Shown one piece after another: positions 25,556-33,624 of a stretch of 64,000 nt of DNA; position 1 is the stretch's first letter, and each line of letters opens with the position of its first letter. The stretch is from DASUPK01 sp963736685 (lineage in GTDB: Bacteria; Actinomycetota; Thermoleophilia; Solirubrobacterales; 70-9). The notes under the pieces were generated by a model. It searched no databases. It was given only the letters and a program-made list of their open reading frames with translations, and was not told the origin of the DNA. The position numbers and the translations under genes are program-made. Location of the stretch: assembly GCA_963736685.1 (NCBI GenBank), contig CAVTPZ010000019.1, positions 1-64,000 on the forward strand. The letters run 5' to 3'.

Positions 25556-25671
25556 TTCCGGACCTGCCACTGCAGGACCCCGAGGCCGGCTTCGAGGAGC
25601 GCATCCGCGCCGGCACTGGAGGCGCTCGACGGCATCGCGGGTCCGTTGGTCATCGTCGGTCACTCGCAGAT
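25556..25671 (+). pseudogene. Fragment of an alpha/beta-hydrolase-fold gene
   Basis: The frame reads PDLPLQDPEAGFEERIRA, then shifts by one base to ALEALDGIAGPLVIVGHSQM, the nucleophile-elbow strand of alpha/beta hydrolases (GHSQ). The rest of the gene is missing on both sides: the operon hairpin lies upstream and a minus-strand C-N hydrolase fragment begins at 25660. Identification rests on about 35 residues. Confidence 0.4.
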
Positions 25672-25992
25672 GTGGATGTGGCCCTCGTCGGAGCGTTCGT
25701 AGACCGAGCAGGCTGCGATCCAAAGCTTCGAGGCGCGGGCGATCTCGCCGAGCCGCTCGGTGAGGGGGCCGGGCAGGAACACTGCGACCGAATCGGCGTA
25801 GCCGTCGGATTCGTCGAGCAACTCCGGCACGGCCGAGAGGTGAAGCTCCGGCAGCACCAGGAGGTGGGCGTGAGGCACGGCGGCCTTGACGGCGGGGGCC
25901 CGCTCGGCGAGAAGGTCCAGGGTAGCGTCGGGGTTGCGCGCGATCGGCGCCGTCTGCATCGCGGCGATCGAGAGCGTCCTTCCGGTGCTCAG
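25660..25992 (-). pseudogene. Truncated carbon-nitrogen hydrolase (nitrilase family) gene
   Basis: The minus frame gives RTLSIAAMQTAPIARNPDA (nitrilase first strand), LLVLPELHLSA with the first catalytic glutamate, GPLTERLGEIARASKLWIAAC and then ERSDEGHIHI before a stop. The catalytic lysine and cysteine regions are gone: only about 105 of roughly 270 residues remain. It lies just downstream of the PotC-like gene of the leftward ABC operon. In polyamine catabolism N-carbamoylputrescine amidase belongs to this family, so it may once have been functionally linked (inference). Confidence 0.55.
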
Positions 25993-26009
25993 GGAGGCCG
26001 AAGACGCCG

Positions 26010-26858
26010 CTAGTTCACCACCACGGCGCTTTCAGCCGGACCGACAGCGCCTCCCCCTCGAGAACTGATGCTCTCTTCGCGCGTCAGCCGGTGCGCCAGG
26101 TAGACGGGGATGATCGAGAGCAGGACGACGATCACGGCGACCACGTTCGTGATCGGCAGCTGCTGACCGCGGAAGAGGTTGTCGAGAATCCAGATCGGCA
26201 GCGTCTGCTGGCCGCCCCCGAGGGTGAAGGTGGTGACGATGATCTCGTCGAAGGAGAGCGCGAAGGCGAGCAGGGCGCCGGCGACCAGAGCCGTCTGCAT
26301 GTTGGGCAGGGTCACGTGCCGGAACGTCTGCCAGGTGTGCGCGCCGAGGTCGGCGGATGCCTCCTCCAGATTGGCGGACACCCGTCTCAGGCGGGCGATC
26401 ACGTTGTTGTAGACGACGACGATGCAGAAGGTGGCGTGCGCGACGATCACGGTGAAGAGGCCGAGCGTCACCCCGAGCACCTGCGTGAAGGTATCGCTCA
26501 GGGCGAGGCCCGTGACGATGCCCGGCAGCGCGATTGGGATCACCACGAGGAAGGAGACCGTCTCCCGGCCGAAGAACCGGTGGCGGGCCACGGCGAAGGA
26601 GGCGAGCGTGCCCAGGACCAGGGCGATGCCGGTTGCCGCCACGCCGACCTTGATCGAGGTGAGGAAGGCGCTGCGCGCGGCGTGGTCGTGGATCGCCTCG
26701 CCGAACCACTTGGTCGTGACGCTGTCGAGCGGCCACTTCAGCGTGGTGCCGCCGTTGAAGGCGTAGATCGCGATCACGAGCAGCGGGATGTAGATGAACG
26801 CAAGGGTGATCCCGACGCCGATGCGGAGCAGGTTCTTGGTGCGGGGAGAGAAGGTCAT
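26010..26858 (-). CDS. potC: ABC transporter permease (PotC-like), second system
   Basis: 282 residues, six membrane segments, EAA loop EEASADLGAHTWQTFRHVTLPNM around residue 165. ATG 26858 lies four bases after the upstream permease stop. Last intact gene of the leftward potA-potD-potB-potC operon. Confidence 0.9.
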   Translation of the reverse strand: MTFSPRTKNLLRIGVGITLAFIYIPLLVIAIYAFNGGTTLKWPLDSVTTKWFGEAIHDHAARSAFLTSIKVGVAATGIALVLGTLASFAVARHRFFGRETVSFLVVIPIALPGIVTGLALSDTFTQVLGVTLGLFTVIVAHATFCIVVVYNNVIARLRRVSANLEEASADLGAHTWQTFRHVTLPNMQTALVAGALLAFALSFDEIIVTTFTLGGGQQTLPIWILDNLFRGQQLPITNVVAVIVVLLSIIPVYLAHRLTREESISSRGGGAVGPAESAVVVN

Positions 26859-26862
26859 CGGC

Positions 26863-27762
26863 CTAGAGGTGCTCGAACGCCCCGAGGCGGCGGGCGATCA
26901 GCAGGTAGACGACCATCACGACGATCGGCACTGTCGCGAAGGCGGAGGCCAGGGGCAGGTTGTTGGTGTGGCTGGTGAAGACGACGTTCCCGATGAACTG
27001 GGTGTCCGGCGAGACGAGTGAGGGAGTGATGTAGTCGCCGAGCGTCAGGGAGAACGTGAAGATCGAGCCGGCGACCACCGCCGGGAAGGCGAGCGGCATG
27101 ATCACCCGCCGGAAGGTGAGGAAGGGCTTGGCGCCGAGGTCCTCCGATGCGGAGAGCAGCGAGTCGGGAATGCGCTCGAGGCCCGCGTAGATCGGCAGGA
27201 TCATGTACGGGAGCCACAGGTAGCTCTCCACGATCCAGACAGCGGACGCCCCGAACCCCGGACCGTTGATGCCGAGTGGATTGAGCGCCCAGTTGATCAC
27301 CCCGTTGGCGCCGAGCATCGTCTGCCAGGCGTAGACCTTGACCAGGTAGAAGGACCAGAGCGGCATCAGCACCGCCACCACCAGGAATCCCCTCGCCCTG
27401 GGGGAGGCGATCTTCGCCATGTAGAACGCGATCGGGAACGCCAGCACCGCATCCGTCACGGTCACAGCGGACGCGATGCCGATCGTCCGGAACGCCACCG
27501 TCCGGTAGACGTCGGTGTTCCAGAGCTCCTTGTAGTTGTCGAAGGTGAAGCCCTTGATCAGCTCGCCGCTGAGCGCGTCGACGCTCCAGAACGCGGCGAC
27601 CAGCAATACCGCCAGGGATCCGAGGTAGAGGATGACCAGCCAGCCGAGCGGGCCGGCGAGCAGAGCGCCGACCTGCAGCCGCGGGCGGCCATTGAAGAGG
27701 TCGGCGAGCCTGCGGCCCACCGACCTCTTCCCGCGGCCGGCCTCTAAGCCAGCCGCTTCCAT
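26863..27762 (-). CDS. potB: ABC transporter permease (PotB-like), second system
   Basis: 299 residues with a basic N-terminus, six membrane segments and the cytoplasmic loop SASEDLGAKPFLTFRRVIMPLAF. ATG 27762 is ten bases from the binding-protein stop. It forms the channel with the downstream permease. Confidence 0.9.
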   Translation of the reverse strand: MEAAGLEAGRGKRSVGRRLADLFNGRPRLQVGALLAGPLGWLVILYLGSLAVLLVAAFWSVDALSGELIKGFTFDNYKELWNTDVYRTVAFRTIGIASAVTVTDAVLAFPIAFYMAKIASPRARGFLVVAVLMPLWSFYLVKVYAWQTMLGANGVINWALNPLGINGPGFGASAVWIVESYLWLPYMILPIYAGLERIPDSLLSASEDLGAKPFLTFRRVIMPLAFPAVVAGSIFTFSLTLGDYITPSLVSPDTQFIGNVVFTSHTNNLPLASAFATVPIVVMVVYLLIARRLGAFEHL

Positions 27763-27772
27763 GGCCTGTTAC

Positions 27773-29005
27773 TCAACCCTTGATCTGGGTCCATGCAGCG
27801 GACCAGTCGTTGTAGTCCTTGCACGTGTCGCCGCGGTTATCACCGCAGTCCGCGAGCGGCACCTGCCAGTAGTAGACCTTCTTCCAGAAATTCGGATCCG
27901 CTGCGTGGTACTCGTCGCAGAACTTCGGATCCGCCGGATAGTCGATGGCCTTGTCAGCTGCGAGCACAAGGTTCTGCGCACACGCCTTGCTCTGCGCAGG
28001 TGCCTCGCCGAAATACTGAGCGACCTCGGCTTGCGCCTGAGGCGAGGTGATGAAATTCATCCACTTGTACATGCAGTTCGGATGAGCCGCGTTCTTGGCG
28101 ATCATCCAGGTGTCCGACCAGCCCGTCGATCCCTCGGTCGGGACGAATCCCGTACTCGCACCCGGCGCCTGCATCGGCTGGTTGTCGGCCAGCAGCGCGA
28201 AGTACTGGTACTGCCAGGTGGTGCCGACCACGTCGTCGCCATTGGCGAACGAGTTGATCTGCTTGGCGGCATCTGACCAGTACTCACCGACGTTCGGGTG
28301 CTGGGACTTGAGCAGGTCGACGGCCGCGTTGAACTGGGCGTCGTCGAGCTCGTAGGGGTTCGTGATGCCCAGGTCAGGCTGGTGGGCCTTCAGGTACACG
28401 GCGGCGTCCGCGATATAGATCGGGTCGTCGTACACGCTGATCTTGCCCTTGTACTTCGCGGCCTGAGCCGGATCGAGAATCACCGACCATGAGGTCGGGT
28501 TCGGCTTGACGTCGTTCGAGTTCGACATCAAGAGGTTCGCCCCACGGCCGTGCGGGATCCCGTAATTGACCCCGTCGAACGTGTTGTATGGCTGGTTCTT
28601 GAGGTCGTCGAAGATCGTCGCGTAGTTGGGCACCAGATCGGTGTTCACCGGCGCGACGTCACCTCCGTCGACGAGCTTCGCGGTTGCGTTGCCCGAAGCC
28701 GAGACGCCGTCCCACTGACCGGTGCGCATCAGGTCGACCATCTCGTCGGACGTGCCGGCCTCCTTCAACTTGATCTGACAGCCCGTCTGCTTCTCGAAGT
28801 CGGACTTCCATGGGTCGGCGACGTATCCCGGCCAGGCGACGAGGTTCAAACTGCCCTCGCCGGCACCGACCGACTTCTGTGCGGTTCCGTTGTCGCTGCT
28901 ACTGCTGCTGCTTCCACCACACCCGGCGACCACCAACATCGTGGCGGCGAGCCCTCCGACGATCGCGGCGGGCAGCCAGGCGGAGCGAGCTTTGAATCTG
29001 CTCAC
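27773..29005 (-). CDS. potD: Spermidine/putrescine-type ABC transporter substrate-binding lipoprotein, second system
   Basis: 410 residues from GTG 29005, which has AGGAGG nine bases upstream and overlaps the potA stop (GTGA). A Sec signal with lipobox VVAGC precedes a Ser-rich linker and the mature start SLNLVAWPGYVADPW; GVNYGIPHGRGANLL and GSTGWSDTWMIAKNAAHPN are typical of PotD-like proteins. Unlike the 21183 protein it has no twin-arginine motif, so the two systems export their binding proteins by different routes. Six cysteines in the C-terminal 100 residues suggest disulfides. Confidence 0.9.
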   Translation of the reverse strand: MSRFKARSAWLPAAIVGGLAATMLVVAGCGGSSSSSSDNGTAQKSVGAGEGSLNLVAWPGYVADPWKSDFEKQTGCQIKLKEAGTSDEMVDLMRTGQWDGVSASGNATAKLVDGGDVAPVNTDLVPNYATIFDDLKNQPYNTFDGVNYGIPHGRGANLLMSNSNDVKPNPTSWSVILDPAQAAKYKGKISVYDDPIYIADAAVYLKAHQPDLGITNPYELDDAQFNAAVDLLKSQHPNVGEYWSDAAKQINSFANGDDVVGTTWQYQYFALLADNQPMQAPGASTGFVPTEGSTGWSDTWMIAKNAAHPNCMYKWMNFITSPQAQAEVAQYFGEAPAQSKACAQNLVLAADKAIDYPADPKFCDEYHAADPNFWKKVYYWQVPLADCGDNRGDTCKDYNDWSAAWTQIKG

Positions 29006-30027
29006 TTTCCTTCCTCCTCTCCCTCTACGGCGACGGTCTGATCCGCTCGCCATCCAATTTTCACTTTGCGGCCGCGTTCTGCCTGGACCTCCGCGGAGGT
29101 CGTCTCCAGGTTCTGGCGGACGATTTGGAGCTGTCCCCCCGATTCGAGGTCGACGATGTAGCGGGTGATCATCCCGGCGTAGGAGACGTCCTTGATGGTC
29201 CCCTCCTCGACGTGAAGTCCCTCGGGCGCGCTGCCGTTCTCGATGAACGAGATCTTCTCCGGGCGCACCGTGAAGCGCTCGCCGTCGCGCTCGAGCAGGT
29301 TCGAAACGCCGACGAAGCCGGCTACGAAGGCGTTGTGCGGGCGCTCGTAGATCTCGGTCGGCAGGCCGATCTGCTCGATCCGGCCCTCGTTGAAGACCGC
29401 GATCCGATCCGACATCGTCAGCGCCTCCTCCTGGTCGTGGGTCACGTAGATGAACGTGATCCCGACCTGGTCCTGGATCGACTTCAGCTCGACCTGCATC
29501 TGCTCGCGCAACTTCAGGTCGAGGGCGCCGAGCGGCTCGTCGAGGAGCAGAACGCGCGGCTCATTGACGATCGCCCGGGCGAGGGCGACCCGCTGCTGCT
29601 GGCCGCCCGAGAGCTGATTCGGCTTGCGGTCCTCGTAGCCTCCGAGGCGAACAGTGGCGAGAGCCTCCGCCGCGCGCTTCTGGCGCTCCTGTTTGCCGAC
29701 GCCCTTGACTCGCAGACCGTAGGCGACGTTTTCGCCAACGGTCATGTGGGGGAAGAGGGCGTAGTCCTGGAAGACGGTGTTGACCGAGCGGTCGTAGGGC
29801 GCCAGGCCGGTGACGTCCTTGCCGCCGAGCTCCACTCGGCCGGTGTCCGGTTCCTCGAAGCCGGCGATCATCCGTAGCGTCGTGGTCTTGCCCGATCCCG
29901 ACGGGCCGAGCAGCGTGAAGAACTCTCCCCGCTTCACCTCGAGGTCGAGGTGATGGACGGCCGCGACCTCGCCGTAGTGCTTGCTGACCCCGATCAGATG
30001 GACGTCGAGGTCCTGCGCGCCGGGTAT
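29002..30027 (-). CDS. potA: ABC transporter ATP-binding protein (PotA-like), second system, with an apparent ATA start
   Basis: Walker A GPSGSGKTT, Q-loop FQDYALFP, signature LSGGQQQR, Walker B VLLLDEPLGALD, H-loop THDQEEA and a C-terminal TOBE domain. The first conventional start (GTG 29937) would delete the conserved N-terminal strands; the frame continues upstream through DLDVHLIGVSKHYGEVAAVHHL. No ATG, GTG or TTG occurs before an upstream stop near 30140, but AGGAGG (30044-30039, minus strand) lies 11 bases before ATA at 30027. ATA is therefore the likely start, or an altered ATG. First gene of the leftward operon. Confidence 0.85.
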   Translation of the reverse strand: MPGAQDLDVHLIGVSKHYGEVAAVHHLDLEVKRGEFFTLLGPSGSGKTTTLRMIAGFEEPDTGRVELGGKDVTGLAPYDRSVNTVFQDYALFPHMTVGENVAYGLRVKGVGKQERQKRAAEALATVRLGGYEDRKPNQLSGGQQQRVALARAIVNEPRVLLLDEPLGALDLKLREQMQVELKSIQDQVGITFIYVTHDQEEALTMSDRIAVFNEGRIEQIGLPTEIYERPHNAFVAGFVGVSNLLERDGERFTVRPEKISFIENGSAPEGLHVEEGTIKDVSYAGMITRYIVDLESGGQLQIVRQNLETTSAEVQAERGRKVKIGWRADQTVAVEGEEEGK

Positions 30028-30254
30028 GGCGCTGGATTCCTCCTCACTCGTCGATGCCTGGGTCGAGGCTACGGCAGTCTCCTTCGCGGGCTTGCGGGAC
30101 CGGTTCGGCTGTGCGCACCGTACAACGCGGCCCGCTCAAGCCATAGGTATATCCGAGCGCCGCCCTGCCTCGCGAGGACGCGATGGACAATCTTTGCGAG
30201 AAGGCTTGGACATCCGGTGTTCTACATACGGGAGTCCCAGCGCAGTCTCAGGAC
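30028..30254. other. Upstream region of the leftward ABC operon
   Basis: No gene recognised. It holds the AGGAGG of the potA-like gene and, just upstream, a 24-codon open frame beginning GTG whose TGA abuts that AGGAGG. The minus-strand stretch around 30136-30150 (GATATACCTATGG) is the only AT-rich, promoter-like segment. Confidence 0.4.
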
Positions 30255-30346
30255 GGCTTCGCCATCGAGCCGCAGCCACAACCGGCCGCCCCACATAAGT
30301 CGCTACGGGCTTCGCCCTCCGCTCCAAGATGGAGCGGCCTGGTGGC
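30255..30346 (-). repeat. Dispersed structured 3'-end repeat, copy B
   Basis: Begins two bases after the stop of the NlpC/P60-like gene at 30349 and runs in the same direction. Same order as copy A: GCCACCAGG start, CCGCTCCA-tct-TGGAGCGG hairpin, GGGC-gaa-GCCC hairpin, GATGGCGAAGCC end. 61 of the first 64 bases match copy A. Confidence 0.8.
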
Positions 30347-30348
30347 TG

Positions 30349-30939
30349 CTAGTAGCCGGGGTAGTACTTGGCCGTGTAGCCCGTGGCCTTGCGCTTCGTC
30401 CGGCGCCAGCGCGGTCCCGAGCCCTGATTCAGCCTCTCGCCCACCGCCGAGGTGTCGAACCGCAGCCCGGCGACCACCATGTAGGCGTGGCTCGCGTTCG
30501 CGTAGACCGTGATCCAGCGACCCTTGCCGGGGGCGCCCCAGCTGCTCGCCAGGGGCCCTGAGGGCTCCGGGCTGGACAGGAAGCCGGCGGCGTGCAGCAC
30601 GTAGCTCACCGCGCCGGAGCAGTCATACCCCGTGTCCGTGAAGGAGCGATGGCCGCCACCCCAGTGATACGGGTAGGTGTGGATCGCGTTACCGGCTGCG
30701 ATCGCCGCCTGGATGTTGGCGGGCGCATCCGCGGGCGCCACCGCCGTGCCGTCCTTGCGCAGCTTGGCGCGGCCGGGAGGGCCGACGGGCGCAGCAGGAT
30801 CGGTGGGAGTGGTCGTGGTGCCGCCCGGAGGGCCGGACCCTCCGGTCTGCGCGGCCGCCGGCACTGCCGCGGCCAGGATTGCAATCGCTGTGACCCCCGC
30901 CACTGCGAGGCGACGCTTCGAGCTAGGTGTGCTTCGCAT
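30349..30939 (-). CDS. Secreted NlpC/P60-like peptidoglycan endopeptidase, paralog 1
   Basis: 196 residues from ATG 30939, which has AAGGAGA seven bases upstream. A signal peptide ending AAAVPAAAQ, a Pro/Thr-rich linker and a C-terminal domain with WGGGHRSF, the catalytic cysteine in GYDCSGAVSYVLHAAG, and a histidine in SHAYMVVAG are the NlpC/P60 signature. The C-terminus GLRFDTS ... LNQGSGPRWR is shared by all three paralogs in this block. Expected to cut peptide stems of cell-wall peptidoglycan. Expression is probably controlled by the c-di-AMP riboswitch just upstream. Confidence 0.85.
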   Translation of the reverse strand: MRSTPSSKRRLAVAGVTAIAILAAAVPAAAQTGGSGPPGGTTTTPTDPAAPVGPPGRAKLRKDGTAVAPADAPANIQAAIAAGNAIHTYPYHWGGGHRSFTDTGYDCSGAVSYVLHAAGFLSSPEPSGPLASSWGAPGKGRWITVYANASHAYMVVAGLRFDTSAVGERLNQGSGPRWRRTKRKATGYTAKYYPGY

Positions 30940-30956
30940 CAACAGTTCTCCTTTGC

Positions 30957-31085
30957 AGGCCTGCGGGGTTAGCTGACGGGCTGGCGCTTGAGGAGCCTGC
31001 GCCCCCACCCTTCGACTGCGGTGGGTTAGCCCCAACACTTGGTTCCCCCGCTCCCATCGCCTCTTGGGGATGGGACTCGGCGTAA
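30957..31085 (-). promoter_or_regulatory. c-di-AMP (ydaO/yuaA-type) riboswitch, copy 1
   Basis: The minus strand carries the ydaO landmarks in order: CGCCGAGTC, GGGGGAACCAAG, TTGGGGCTAACCC and the 3' core CCCGTCAGCTAACCCCG-AGGC, ending about 15 bases before the ribosome-binding site of the NlpC/P60-like gene. In actinobacteria this riboswitch family is known to precede wall hydrolase genes. Boundaries are approximate. Confidence 0.85.
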
Positions 31086-31095
31086 CTGGCGCGGG

Positions 31096-31125
31096 ACCTT
31101 ACCAAACGTGAGAGATCCTTTGCAA
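31096..31125 (-). promoter_or_regulatory. Promoter for riboswitch 1
   Basis: TTGCAA (31125-31120), 18-base spacer and TAAGGT (31101-31096) on the minus strand end about 10 bases before the riboswitch. Confidence 0.55.
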
Positions 31126-31283
31126 TCGACAACCGTTTGCTCGTAACTTCAGGCACGAACTATGGATTCGACGCGTGAGCGGCTGGCTCCTCCTGCTTTG
31201 AACCCCGAAATTGGATTGCGCCGATGACGGCAGCGCCGCGCCGCCCGGGAGAGGCGACGCGGCGTACCTAGGGGAGGAGAGGT
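31126..31283. other. Intergenic DNA between NlpC/P60 paralogs 1 and 2
   Basis: No gene seen. It contains a GC-rich imperfect inverted repeat around 31229-31257 (GCCGCG ... CGCGGC) that could be a second transcription stop for paralog 2. Confidence 0.4.
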
Positions 31284-31311
31284 GGCCTCAAAGAGGCCGC
31301 CGGAAGGCGGC
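31284..31311 (-). terminator. Overlapping hairpins after NlpC/P60 paralog 2
   Basis: GGCCTC-aaa-GAGGCC (31284-31298) and GCCGCC-ttcc-GGCGGC (31296-31311, minus strand) follow directly on the stop codon. They share bases and so are mutually exclusive. No T-tract. Confidence 0.55.
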
Positions 31312-31880
31312 TAGAGACCTGGGGAGAAGCGTGTCGAGTAGCCGGTGGCCGCCCGCATGTTGAAGCGCCACCGCGGACCCGAGCCCTGGTTCAGGGACTC
31401 ACCGGCCGCCGAGGTGTCGAACCGAAGTCCCGCGACCGTCATCCAGGCGTGGGTCCGGTTGGCGTACACCGTGATCCAGGAACCGATGCCCGGGACGCCC
31501 CAGGCCATCAGGGGCCCGGAGGACTCGGGGGTGCGGAGCAGGCCGGCGGCGTGCAGCACGTAGCTGACGGCGCCGGAGCAGTCGTAGCCCCTGGACTTGA
31601 AGCTGCGGTGCCCGCCACCCCAGATGTAGGGGCGCTTGTGGATCTTGTTGGCGGCGGCGATGGCCTTGCGGACCTGTCGCGGCGCGTTGGCGGGCGGAAT
31701 AGCCGTGCCATCCGATTGGATCTGGGCGGTTCCGCTTGGAGCCGTTGCCGTCGTGACGCTGCCGGGCGACCCCGTCCCGCCAGTCTGGGCCATGGCCGGC
31801 ACCGCCGCGCCGAGCGAGGCGACCAACAGCAGCCCTGCGAAAGCCAGTTTCATGCTCCTGCTGAGAGTTTCTGACCGCAA
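31311..31880 (-). CDS. Secreted NlpC/P60-like peptidoglycan endopeptidase, paralog 2
   Basis: 189 residues. TTG 31880 is chosen because AAGGAGA sits five bases upstream; an internal ATG (31853) would still leave a signal peptide. WGGGHRSF, catalytic GYDCSGAVSYVLHAAG and HAWMTVAGLRFDTS are conserved with paralog 1. A second riboswitch precedes it, so paralogs 1 and 2 probably respond to the same second messenger. Confidence 0.85.
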   Translation of the reverse strand: MRSETLSRSMKLAFAGLLLVASLGAAVPAMAQTGGTGSPGSVTTATAPSGTAQIQSDGTAIPPANAPRQVRKAIAAANKIHKRPYIWGGGHRSFKSRGYDCSGAVSYVLHAAGLLRTPESSGPLMAWGVPGIGSWITVYANRTHAWMTVAGLRFDTSAAGESLNQGSGPRWRFNMRAATGYSTRFSPGL

Positions 31881-31895
31881 ACCGTTCTCCTTCGT

Positions 31896-32022
31896 CGGCC
31901 TACGGGGTTAGCTGACGGACTACCGCGAAAGGAGCTTGCGGTTCCACCTCATCGGTGGATTCGCCCCAACTGCTTGGTTCCCCCGCTCTCGGCCCTCACT
32001 GTCGGGGCCGAGACTCGGCGTT
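31896..32022 (-). promoter_or_regulatory. c-di-AMP (ydaO/yuaA-type) riboswitch, copy 2
   Basis: Same ordered landmarks as copy 1 (CGCCGAGTC, GGGGGAACCAAG, TTGGGGCGAATCC, CCGTCAGCTAACCCCGTAGGC). The stems P1-P3 differ in sequence but remain pairable, for example CTCGGCCC/GGGCCGAG. TACGCT at 32041-32036 is a plausible -10 just upstream. Confidence 0.85.
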
Positions 32023-32101
32023 TGGTTCGCGCGGCAGCGTAGCAGGGTCGGAGGATCTGTGAGCAGGTACTCACAGAGAGCGCGCAATCTGCGAGGAAGC
32101 G

Positions 32102-32677
32102 CTACAGACCCGGGTAATGGCGCACGGCGAAGCCCGACCCCGTGCGCAGGGTGTAGCGCCAGCGGGGACCGCGGCCCTGGTCGACCGTCTCCCCGCGCGG
32201 GGAGGTGTCGTAGCGCAGCCCGGCGATGTACATGTAGGTGTGGACCCGGTTGGCGAAGACCGTGATCCAGGCGCCCGGGCCGGGCATGCCCCAGAAGGCG
32301 AGCTGCCCGGAGACGAGCGGCGAGCTCAGCACCCCCGCCGCGTGCAGGACGTAGCTGACGGCGCCCGAGCAGTCATAGCCTCTCGCCTTGAAGCTGCGGT
32401 GGCCGCCGCCCCAGATATAGGTCTTCCGGTGGATCTGGTTGGCGGCCTGGATCGCCCGCACCACGGCGGATGGGGCTCCGGCCGGAATGCTCGCCTTGCC
32501 GCCGGAGAGGATCGTCGCTCCGTTGGTGGCTGGAGGCGGTGAGCCCTCCGGCGCACCCGGCGGCAGCGTGGTCGTGTCCTCGGTCTGACCGGCGGCCGGC
32601 GCCGCCGCGACCAGCGCGACGCAGAAGAGAAGTCCTGCGATTCCAAGCCTGCGGGTTTGGCGATTCGAGCGAGGCAG
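32102..32677 (-). CDS. Secreted NlpC/P60-like peptidoglycan endopeptidase, paralog 3, with an apparent CTG start
   Basis: 191 residues. Signal peptide (LGIAGLLFCVALVAAAPAAGQ), linker, and the family domain (WGGGHRSF, GYDCSGAVSYVLHAAG, HTYMYIAGLRYDTS). The nearest in-frame conventional start is GTG 32764, far upstream in the divergent promoter. AAGGAGG lies five bases before CTG 32677, which is therefore the likely start. No riboswitch precedes this copy; it begins directly in a divergent promoter region with the SDR gene, so its regulation must differ from paralogs 1 and 2. Confidence 0.75.
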   Translation of the reverse strand: MPRSNRQTRRLGIAGLLFCVALVAAAPAAGQTEDTTTLPPGAPEGSPPPATNGATILSGGKASIPAGAPSAVVRAIQAANQIHRKTYIWGGGHRSFKARGYDCSGAVSYVLHAAGVLSSPLVSGQLAFWGMPGPGAWITVFANRVHTYMYIAGLRYDTSPRGETVDQGRGPRWRYTLRTGSGFAVRHYPGL

Positions 32678-32727
32678 CGGTCCCTCCTTTTCCCTGCAAA
32701 CGACCGTAGCAGAGCTCGACCTGTGTG

Positions 32728-32761
32728 TGAGCGAGCGCTCATAGAGCCGGACGGGTAGTTT
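32728..32761. promoter_or_regulatory. Divergent regulatory region with palindrome TGAGCGAGCGCTCA and leaderless SDR promoter
   Basis: The palindrome at 32728-32741 lies between the NlpC/P60 paralog 3 and SDR genes. TAGTTT at 32756-32761 is six bases before GTG 32768. On the other strand TACGGT near 32707 could serve paralog 3. The palindrome resembles a TetR-type operator; no regulator gene is adjacent. Confidence 0.5.
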
Positions 32762-32767
32762 CACGGC

Positions 32768-33568
32768 GTGGATCTCAAGGGGAAGCGGGTGCTCCTCAGC
32801 GGCGCCACTGGCGGAATCGGCCGAGCCATCGCCGAGCGGCTCGCGGGACATGGCGCGAGGCTGGTGTTGAGCTCACGTCGCCAGGAGGAGCTCGGAGAGC
32901 TCGCCAAGTCGCTTCCCGGCGGCGGACACGAGGCCATCGTCGCCGACCTCGCCAAGCCCGGCGCCGCCGAGAAGCTGATCGAGGACGCCGGAGACGTCGA
33001 CGTCATGGTCGCCAACGCGGCCCTGCCGGCGAGCGGCAAGCTCGACCACTTCAGCTCGGAGGAGGTCCAGCGTGCAATCCGCGTCAACCTCGAGTCGCCG
33101 ATCCTGATGGCCCGCGCGCTCGCTCCGAAGCTGGTCGCGAAGGGCCAGGGCCATCTCGTCTTCATCTCGTCGCTATCCGGGAAGGTGGGTTCCCCGCGGG
33201 CGGCCCTCTACGGCGCGACCAAGTTCGGCATCCGGGGATTCGCCTTTGCGCTGCGCGAGGACCTCCATGGGAGCGGGGTCGGCGTGTCCATCGTCTCGCC
33301 GGGGTTCGTGCGCGGCGCCGGCATGTGGGCGGATGCCGAGGTCGATCCGCCGCCGATGATCGGGACCACGACGCCCGAGAAGGTGGCCAAGGCGGTGGTG
33401 CGGGCGATCGAGCGAAACCGCAACGAGATCACCGTGGCGCCGCGCCGGCAGCGTTTCGCGGCCGAGTTCGGCTATCGCCATCCGGGGCTCGCAGCGCGGA
33501 TGCAGCGGCGGGGTGGCGCGGAGCAGATCGCCTCGGAGCTCGCCGCCGGGCAGTCCGACAAGCGGTGA
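32768..33568 (+). CDS. Short-chain dehydrogenase/reductase
   Basis: 266 residues, classical SDR: cofactor motif LSGATGGIGRA, VANAALPAS in place of NNAG, and the catalytic Ser-Tyr-Lys (SSLSGKVGSPRAALYGATKFG, about residues 136-156). The stretch SSRRQEEL after beta-2 suggests NADP preference. Substrate unknown. GTG 32768 is supported by TAGTTT six bases upstream. Confidence 0.9.
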   Translation: MDLKGKRVLLSGATGGIGRAIAERLAGHGARLVLSSRRQEELGELAKSLPGGGHEAIVADLAKPGAAEKLIEDAGDVDVMVANAALPASGKLDHFSSEEVQRAIRVNLESPILMARALAPKLVAKGQGHLVFISSLSGKVGSPRAALYGATKFGIRGFAFALREDLHGSGVGVSIVSPGFVRGAGMWADAEVDPPPMIGTTTPEKVAKAVVRAIERNRNEITVAPRRQRFAAEFGYRHPGLAARMQRRGGAEQIASELAAGQSDKR

Positions 33569-33624
33569 AGTAGTCTGTTGACTGCGCGTCAAGAGGAGAC
33601 GCGCGGCGCGCCGAGGGACGCGTC

